A stretch of DNA of 64,000 nucleotides. Source: JAEWWD01 sp964440115. Its GTDB lineage: Bacteria > Bacillota > Clostridia > Christensenellales > CAG-138. Below, one piece after another: positions 59,339 through 64,000 of the stretch (position 1 is the stretch's first letter; each line of letters opens with the position of its first letter). A program made the translations under genes and the position numbers. The notes under the pieces were generated by a model that saw only the letters and a program-made list of their open reading frames with translations, searched no databases and was not told where the DNA came from. Location of the stretch: assembly GCA_964440115.1 (NCBI GenBank), contig CAYTPV010000012.1:39370-103369 (forward strand), in the 5' to 3' direction.

Positions 59339-60172
59339 TCACTTGCCGTTGCGGCGGCGAACGATGAACTTATTGCTGGGGTTCTTCTTGCTGCGGGTCT
59401 TATACCCAAGAGCAGGCTTGCCCCACGGGGTGACGGGGCCGGGGCGGCCGATGGGGCTCTTGCCTTCGCCGCCGCCGTGCGGATGGTCACACGGGTTCAT
59501 GACGGAACCGCGGACGGTGGGTCTGAAGCCCTTGTGCCGGGTACGTCCGGCTTTGCCCAGCTTGATGTTCTCGTGATCCACATTGCCGACCTGGCCAATG
59601 GTGGCCTTGGCATTCATGGGGATGTAACGAACTTCGCCGGAAGGCAGACGCACCTGCGCGTACTTGCTTTCCTTAGCCATGAGCTGCGCCGCGTTGCCAG
59701 CGGAGCGGACGAGCTGTGCGCCCTTGCCGGGTTTGAGCTCGATGCAGTGGATCATGGTGCCGACCGGGATGTTGCGCAGTTCGAGGGAGTTTCCAACCTT
59801 GATATCCGCGCCGTCGCCCGAAACGAGCGTATCGCCTACGGTAAGGCCGAGCGGAGCGATGATGTAGCGCTTTTCGCCGTCTGCATAATGCAGCAGAGCG
59901 ATGTTGGCCGAGCGGTTGGGATCGTACTCGATGGTGGCAACCTTGGCGGGAATGCCGTCCTTGTTGCGCTTGAAATCGATGATGCGGTACTTGCGCTTTG
60001 CGCCGCCGCCGCGGTGACGCACCGTGATGCGGCCATGGTTGTTACGGCCGCCGGAATGACGCAGATCGGTCAGCAGCGATTTCTCCGGCGTGCTCGTCGT
60101 GATCTCTTCGTATTCGGAGACCGTCATAAACCGCTGGCCGGGGGTAATGGGATTAATCTTCCTGATCGCCAT
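59339..60172 (-). CDS. rplB: 50S ribosomal protein L2
   Basis: A 277-residue L2. KSLLTDLRHSGGRNNHGRITVRHRGGGAKRKYRIIDF and the C-terminal MNPCDHPHGGGEGKSPIGRPGPVTPWGKPALG hold the nearly invariant histidine near the peptidyl-transfer region. It is required for subunit association. The gene lies 11 bases after rplW. Confidence 0.97.
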   Translation of the reverse strand: MAIRKINPITPGQRFMTVSEYEEITTSTPEKSLLTDLRHSGGRNNHGRITVRHRGGGAKRKYRIIDFKRNKDGIPAKVATIEYDPNRSANIALLHYADGEKRYIIAPLGLTVGDTLVSGDGADIKVGNSLELRNIPVGTMIHCIELKPGKGAQLVRSAGNAAQLMAKESKYAQVRLPSGEVRYIPMNAKATIGQVGNVDHENIKLGKAGRTRHKGFRPTVRGSVMNPCDHPHGGGEGKSPIGRPGPVTPWGKPALGYKTRSKKNPSNKFIVRRRNGK

Positions 60173-60183
60173 GGTTTGCCTCC

Positions 60184-60480
60184 TTACTGCGCCATGCTGT
60201 CGAAGAACTCAATACCCTTGGAGTCCTTCGTAAGCTTGACGTACGCCTTCTTGGTAGCGGGGCGACGGCCCGATGTCGTGCCCTGACGCTTGATTTTGCC
60301 CATTTTGTTGACGGTATGCACGCTGTCAACCTTTACGCCGAACACGGCTTCCACGGCCTGACGGATTTCCGTCTTGTTTGCGTGCTTATCGACGATGAAC
60401 GTATACATCTTGGAGGGCAGATAGTCGTAGCTCTTTTCAGTGAGCACCGGCTTGATGAGAATATCATGCGGGTTCTTCAT
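60184..60480 (-). CDS. rplW: 50S ribosomal protein L23
   Basis: A 98-residue L23: DILIKPVLTEKSYDYLPSKMYTFIVDKHANKTEIRQAVEAVFGVKVDSVHTVN. L23 sits at the tunnel exit and binds trigger factor and SRP. Its start shares one base with the rplD stop. Confidence 0.95.
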   Translation of the reverse strand: MKNPHDILIKPVLTEKSYDYLPSKMYTFIVDKHANKTEIRQAVEAVFGVKVDSVHTVNKMGKIKRQGTTSGRRPATKKAYVKLTKDSKGIEFFDSMAQ

Positions 60481-61100
60481 CAGTTGTACACCTCCTCGAC
60501 CTTTGCAAGCGCGTCCTGCGTGAGGATGAGCTTTTCATACTTGAGTATTTCGTATACGTTGAGCGTGCTGACCAGCGTGGTCTTGACGTTGGGAATGTTG
60601 CTGGCGGCGCGTTCTACGATTTCGTCCTTATCGGCGAGCACGATGAGCGCTTTGTCCACATCGACGGCCTTCAAAACCTTAATCATTTCCTTGGTCTTGG
60701 GGGCGGCGATATCGAGTGCGTTGAACACGATCAGTTCGTTCTCATTGACCTTGGAAGAGAGCGCAGATTTCATGGCCAGGCGCTTCACCTTCTTGTTGAC
60801 GGCCACGCGATAGTCGCGGGGCTTGGGCGCGAACACCACGCCGCCGTGCCGCCACTGGGGCGAACGCGTGCTGCCCTGACGGGCGCGGCCGGTACCCTTC
60901 TGTTTCCAGGGCTTGATGCCGCCGCCGCTCACTTCGGAGCGGGTGAGGGCGCTCTGCGTGCCCTGGCGCTGGTTGGCGAGATACGCGCGTACGACTTCGT
61001 GCATCACCGCCGTGTTGATGGGCGCCGCGAAGATTTCTTCGCTAAGATCAACTTCGCCGATCTGCGCGCCCTTTATATCGTACAATGCAACTTTAGGCAT
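60480..61100 (-). CDS. rplD: 50S ribosomal protein L4
   Basis: A 206-residue L4. The tunnel loop GIKPWKQKGTGRARQGSTRSPQWRHGGVVFAP and MKSALSSKVNENELIVFN are conserved. In E. coli L4 also represses its own operon by binding the S10 leader; in this lineage the same is unproven. It lies 22 bases after rplC. Confidence 0.95.
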   Translation of the reverse strand: MPKVALYDIKGAQIGEVDLSEEIFAAPINTAVMHEVVRAYLANQRQGTQSALTRSEVSGGGIKPWKQKGTGRARQGSTRSPQWRHGGVVFAPKPRDYRVAVNKKVKRLAMKSALSSKVNENELIVFNALDIAAPKTKEMIKVLKAVDVDKALIVLADKDEIVERAASNIPNVKTTLVSTLNVYEILKYEKLILTQDALAKVEEVYN

Positions 61101-61122
61101 GTGTGGCTTCCTCCTCTACTTC

Positions 61123-61749
61123 TTACTTGACGGTGCTGCGGACCACGACCATGCCGCCTTTAGCGCCGGGAATGGCGCCCTTTACCATCAACAGGTTGCG
61201 ATCCTTATCCACGCGCACGACCTCAAGGTTCTGTACGGTGACCAGTTCCGCGCCCATATGGCCGGGCAGTTTCTTGGTCTTGAACACGCGGGAGGGATCC
61301 GAGTTTGCGCTCATGGAGCCCGGTACGCGGTAGGAATGGGAGCCGTGGGTCTTGCGGCCGCGGGACTGGTTGTGGCGCTTGATACAGCCCGCAAACCCTT
61401 TGCCCTTGGACTTGCCCGCGACATCGACGCGGTCGCCTACCTCGAACATATCGGCCTTGATGACCGAACCCACTTCATAAGAAGCGGCGTCGTCGAGCTT
61501 GAGCTCTTTCAAATACCTGGTTACCTTCACGCCCGCTTTGGCGAAGTGGCCCTTGATGGGCTTGATGGCCAAGCGTTCGCGGATCTCACTGAAGCCAACC
61601 TGTACGGCGCTGTAACCATCGTGTTCCACGGTCTTCTTCTGGACTACGGGGCAGGGACCTGCCTCCACCACGGTTACCGGGATCATGGTACCGTCAGCGA
61701 GGAACATCTGCGTCATACCGACCTTTTTGCCTACTATGGCTTTCTTCAT
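61123..61749 (-). CDS. rplC: 50S ribosomal protein L3
   Basis: A 208-residue L3. MKKAIVGKKVGMTQMFLADGTMIPVTVVEAGPC, RVDVAGKSKGKGFAGCIKRHNQSRGRKTHGSHSYR and the PGHMGAE region are intact. It helps form the peptidyl transferase centre and starts 50S assembly. It lies 20 bases after rpsJ. Confidence 0.96.
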   Translation of the reverse strand: MKKAIVGKKVGMTQMFLADGTMIPVTVVEAGPCPVVQKKTVEHDGYSAVQVGFSEIRERLAIKPIKGHFAKAGVKVTRYLKELKLDDAASYEVGSVIKADMFEVGDRVDVAGKSKGKGFAGCIKRHNQSRGRKTHGSHSYRVPGSMSANSDPSRVFKTKKLPGHMGAELVTVQNLEVVRVDKDRNLLMVKGAIPGAKGGMVVVRSTVK

Positions 61750-61769
61750 CTATTTCACACCTCCGATGC

Positions 61770-62078
61770 TCAAAGCTTGATCTCGATGTCCACGCCGGCG
61801 GGGAGATCGAGCTTCATAAGCGCGTCCACGGTTTTGGCCGAGGGCTGAAGAATATCGATCAGGCGCTTATGGGTGCGCATCTCAAATTGCTCGCGGGAAT
61901 CCTTGTACTTGTGCGGCGCACGGAGTATGGTGACGATTTCTTTCTCCGTGGGCAGGGGGACGGGACCGCTGACACGCGCGCCCGTTCTCTTGGCCGTTTC
62001 AACGATCTTTTCGGCGCTCTGGTCGATCAGATTGTGTTCGTAGGCCTTGAGTTTGATGCGAATTTTCTGGTTTGCCAT
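61770..62078 (-). CDS. rpsJ: 30S ribosomal protein S10 (NusE)
   Basis: A 102-residue S10. MANQKIRIKLKAYEHNLIDQSAEKIVETAKRTGARVSGPVPLPTE and HKRLIDILQPSAKTVDALMKLDLPAGVDIEI are conserved. It is the first gene of the superoperon and the antitermination partner of NusB. ATG at 62078 has AAGGAGGATCC as site. Longer frames upstream run through the leader and are not genes. Confidence 0.96.
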   Translation of the reverse strand: MANQKIRIKLKAYEHNLIDQSAEKIVETAKRTGARVSGPVPLPTEKEIVTILRAPHKYKDSREQFEMRTHKRLIDILQPSAKTVDALMKLDLPAGVDIEIKL

Positions 62079-62308
62079 ATTATTTGGATCCTCCTTTTCA
62101 TGTTGGGCTGTACACTCTGCCGTGTGTTTCCTTCTCTTAATTTCGCGCCGGAATTTCTTCCGGCAACATGGGGTTTCCCCCAAAGGACTGCACAGCAGGA
62201 CGCCATCACCCGTATAGGATTGGTCTGCGAAAATTACCCGGATGGCTGACCGGCAACCTCTCGCTTCATCCCGATTGCGCGCATAAATACTACGCTTCAC
62301 TGCGCAAC
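62079..62308 (-). promoter_or_regulatory. Untranslated leader of the S10 superoperon
   Basis: About 230 nt separate the predicted RNA start from rpsJ. It contains GCGAGAGGTTGCCGG, a stretch also found, from memory, in many Firmicutes S10 leaders. Two hairpins follow: GGGGGAAACCCC near 62170-62181, and GCCGGAA (62147-62153) with TTCCGGC (62158-62164). It may be an autoregulatory site for a ribosomal protein. No U-tract terminator is seen. Confidence 0.5.
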
Positions 62309-62314
62309 ATTGGT

Positions 62315-62343
62315 ATTCTATCCTATCCTAAGAGTGATTGCAA
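62315..62343 (-). promoter_or_regulatory. Promoter of the S10 ribosomal superoperon
   Basis: On the minus strand TTGCAA (62338-62343) and TAGAAT (62315-62320) are exactly 17 bases apart. The first RNA base would be near 62308. It lies upstream of all ribosomal genes here. Confidence 0.75.
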
Positions 62344-62470
62344 TAGGAAATTTCACTATTTTTGCACAAAACGCCCGGATGCGTGTATGGCGGACATAAA
62401 AGAATGCAGAAATGCCCTTTTTGATGTATTAAAGGCCGCCATTCCGTGCGCGCGGTCTGACAAAACAAGA

Positions 62471-62494
62471 ATGCGGGGGCGAAAACCCCCGCAT
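62471..62494 (-). terminator. Terminator of the proline-rich repeat gene
   Basis: The perfect 9-bp stem ATGCGGGGG (62471-62479) with 62486-62494 has a CGAAAA loop. The minus-strand tail is TCTTGTTTTG. It separates this gene from the S10 promoter. Confidence 0.75.
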
Positions 62495-62533
62495 ACATTG
62501 TAGCATGTTTTTCAGTTTTGCATATCCGTCTGT

Positions 62534-64000
62534 TTAGTCCCGTTCCATCCTAACCCAGCATCCGCCGCCTTCACAGGGGATATATCTGCCGACGCTCTGC
62601 ATGTGTCCGGGAGGCATGGGGCGGTATTCGCCCGGAACCGCCGTAATGCGGAACCAGTCGTCCCCGCGCTGCATGCGCCCTACGAAGTAGTATCCCTGAT
62701 CATTCGGCCTTTCGACACGCACCCAGGAAGAGCCGGGAAACTGACCGGGGAATGGATCGTTGCAGGGGCAAGTACTGTCAACGCCTCTGCGCCAGATTTC
62801 CATACCAGCGTCATCTTCGAGCAGCGCCTTCACTTCGTTATCCCAATCGGCCAATGTTCTTGCAACGGCGGGAGCGCCGTCGCCTGCAGGCCGTGCGGAT
62901 ACAGAAACGGCATTATCAGGAGAAACGCTTCTGTCCGGGAAAATGTCCTGCGCGCGCTGCAGGATTTGCTCAAGCGCGGCGCTGTTTGCGGGCTGTGTCT
63001 GTTCCTCGTTTGCTGCACATTGCCGACATCTGTTTGCCGGTGCGTTCCGCGTATTCCCCCGCTGGCGGTCAACGCCAAGATTCTCCAGTGCCTTCTGTGT
63101 GGCATCGCTTTGCCCCTGCGGACACGTGCTTCTCGCACGTCTTGTCTGAGGTGCCCCACCGGGGCACGCAGGTCTCTGCTGACATGGCGCGGGCTTCGGA
63201 GCGGGAGCAGGCTGCGGCGCGGGCGTCGGGGCGGGCGCCGGTTTGGGCACAGGCTTCGGGGCGGGTGCCGGTTGCGGCACAGGCTTCGGGGCGGGAGCCG
63301 GCTGCGGTGCAGGCTTTGGCTGTGGGGCGGGGCGCGCCGGTATTACGGGTAAGCTGGGCATTATGGGTACAACCGGCTTCACTGGCTGCGGCACTGGCTG
63401 CGGTATCGGCCGCGGAGCCGGTTCCGGCATCGGCATCGGCTCTGGTATCGGCTCCGGCATCGGCATCGGAACTGGCTCCGGCATCGGCATCGGTATCGGC
63501 TCCGGCATCGGCATCGGAACTGGCTCTGGTATCGGCATCGGAACTGGCTCTGGCATCGGCATCGGAACTGGCTCCGGTATCGGCTGCACTCTGGAAGCAC
63601 TGTCGATTTCCTCCAAGCGGCGTCTGGCGGCTTCCTGTGCTGCAATCAGGCATTCCGGAGAGATGTAATGTTCTGTTGGCCGCACTTGCGCAGCCATCTT
63701 GGGCAATACAGGCGTTGTTCTTTCCCTATATGCCATGGCCGGCGCTGCGGGCTGCGTCATGGAAGGCTGACCAGGTGTACCGCCCGGCATGGGAACGCGA
63801 ACTGTAGGCGGACGCATTGGCTGGCCCGGCATCTGCGGTCCCGTCATGGACGGCCCCATTTGCGGCATTGGAGGACGCACGGGCTGACCGGGCATCTGCG
63901 GTCCAGTCATGGACGGCCCGGCTTGCGGCATTGGAGAACGCACGGGCTGACCGGGCATCTGCGGTCCCGTCATGGACGGCCCCGTCTGCGGCATCGGCGG
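62534..64000 (-). CDS. Proline-rich repeat protein (5' end outside window)
   Basis: The reading frame is open to the right window edge, so at least 488 residues are visible and the start is missing. From the N-terminal side come three 21-residue units beginning MPQ-GPSMTGPQMPGQ, a short linker and a helix (AQEAARRRLEEID). Then follow many PEPVPMPMPEPIP hexads, a PAPKPVPQPAP tract and Cys pairs (CQQRPAC, CRQCAA). A C-terminal domain of about 100 residues ends with WVRVERPNDQGYYFVGRMQRGDDWFRI and an acidic tail. The last domain may be folded; I do not recognise it. The gene could encode a wall- or coat-associated scaffold, but this is a guess. Confidence 0.75.
   Translation of the reverse strand, partial: PPMPQTGPSMTGPQMPGQPVRSPMPQAGPSMTGPQMPGQPVRPPMPQMGPSMTGPQMPGQPMRPPTVRVPMPGGTPGQPSMTQPAAPAMAYRERTTPVLPKMAAQVRPTEHYISPECLIAAQEAARRRLEEIDSASRVQPIPEPVPMPMPEPVPMPIPEPVPMPMPEPIPMPMPEPVPMPMPEPIPEPMPMPEPAPRPIPQPVPQPVKPVVPIMPSLPVIPARPAPQPKPAPQPAPAPKPVPQPAPAPKPVPKPAPAPTPAPQPAPAPKPAPCQQRPACPGGAPQTRRARSTCPQGQSDATQKALENLGVDRQRGNTRNAPANRCRQCAANEEQTQPANSAALEQILQRAQDIFPDRSVSPDNAVSVSARPAGDGAPAVARTLADWDNEVKALLEDDAGMEIWRRGVDSTCPCNDPFPGQFPGSSWVRVERPNDQGYYFVGRMQRGDDWFRITAVPGEYRPMPPGHMQSVGRYIPCEGGGCWVRMERD
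63421..63584 (-). repeat. GC-rich hexad-coding tandem repeats
   Basis: Short tandem repeats made of GGCATCGGCATCGG-type and GAACTGGCTC-type modules encode the PEPVPMP stretch in the proline-rich gene. Unit length is irregular, about 18-24 bases. Confidence 0.8.
63806..63994 (-). repeat. Three 63-bp tandem coding repeats
   Basis: Three units of 63 bases (63932-63994, 63869-63931, 63806-63868) encode 21-residue units MPQ-GPSMTGPQMPGQP. They differ at a few bases. The array continues past the window edge. Confidence 0.8.

Noticed and set aside
60913..61848. Long plus-strand frames across ribosomal genes (also near 48448-49443, 55504-56346 and 57038-57988)
   Set aside because: They are antisense to highly conserved ribosomal genes and show no protein family.
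62752..63807. Ala/Ser-rich plus-strand frame opposite the proline-rich gene
   Set aside because: Reading the repeats backwards gives simple Ala/Ser/Val repeats; the minus frame has a structured C-terminal domain and terminator.
63421..63994. Possible CRISPR array
   Set aside because: The repeats are contiguous, in frame and lack unique spacers; they encode proline-rich peptide units.

Overview
The window is a 64 kb piece of chromosome from an endospore-forming, probably motile member of the Clostridia (Bacillota). The grounds are YabP and YabQ, type Z S14, zinc-binding forms of L31, L36, S14 and S4, a KOW protein between map and infA, AGGAGG-type ribosome binding sites, and the CD3072/CD3073-like gene pair. 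GC content is moderate to high (roughly 50-55% by eye). I cannot name the genus. No tRNA, rRNA, CRISPR array, insertion sequence, transposase or prophage was seen.

Layout. (1) 1-7.6 kb: a 5'-truncated hypothetical gene, a VOC-fold protein, a divergent acetate-kinase-family enzyme, a PanE-like reductase, a peptidoglycan-binding cysteine peptidase, and a two-component system divergent from a small secreted Gly/Cys-rich protein. (2) 7.7-17.4 kb: a DeoR-type regulator divergent from one collinear run encoding a BMP-type nucleoside ABC importer (lipoprotein, ATPase, two permeases), purine nucleoside phosphorylase, an MTA/SAH/5'-deoxyadenosine-type deaminase, an MtnA-like sugar-phosphate isomerase and a class II aldolase. 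Read as a pathway this imports a 5'-modified purine nucleoside, deaminates and phosphorolyses it, isomerises the pentose-1-phosphate and cleaves it to DHAP plus an aldehyde, a deaminase-first version of the DHAP shunt. A methionine gamma-lyase lies just downstream, after an opposing acetyltransferase gene. (3) 19.6-21 kb: a DUF3892 protein and a LysM plus degenerate GH18 protein. (4) 21.7-29.0 kb: cheY-cheA-cheW-cheR-cheB-cheD-mcp. (5) 29.2-30.5 kb, minus strand: an ECF S component and a TudS-related desulfidase, probably for thio-nucleobase use.

(6) 30.6-41.1 kb, minus strand: a housekeeping block, reading rho, rpmE, DUF1385, prmC, capA-like, prfA, tsaC/sua5, arginine-phosphatase-like, rpiB, HAD phosphatase. 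(7) 41.6-45.8 kb: sporulation and division genes yabP, yabQ, divIC/ftsB-like and ppx/gppA; then a minus-strand esterase and gdhA. (8) 46.1-62.3 kb, minus strand: the full S10-spc-alpha superoperon, from a strong promoter and about 230-nt leader before rpsJ to a strong terminator after rplQ, interrupted by a 389-bp hairpin-bearing gap between rpmJ and rpsM. (9) 62.5-64 kb: the 3' part of a proline-rich repeat protein, cut by the window edge.

The best candidate for an undescribed system is region 2. Other points of interest are the acetate-kinase relative with changed catalytic residues, the prion-like Rho insert, the ECF/desulfidase pair with a palindrome inside its promoter, the GH18 domain missing its aspartates, and the L5 N-terminal extension.
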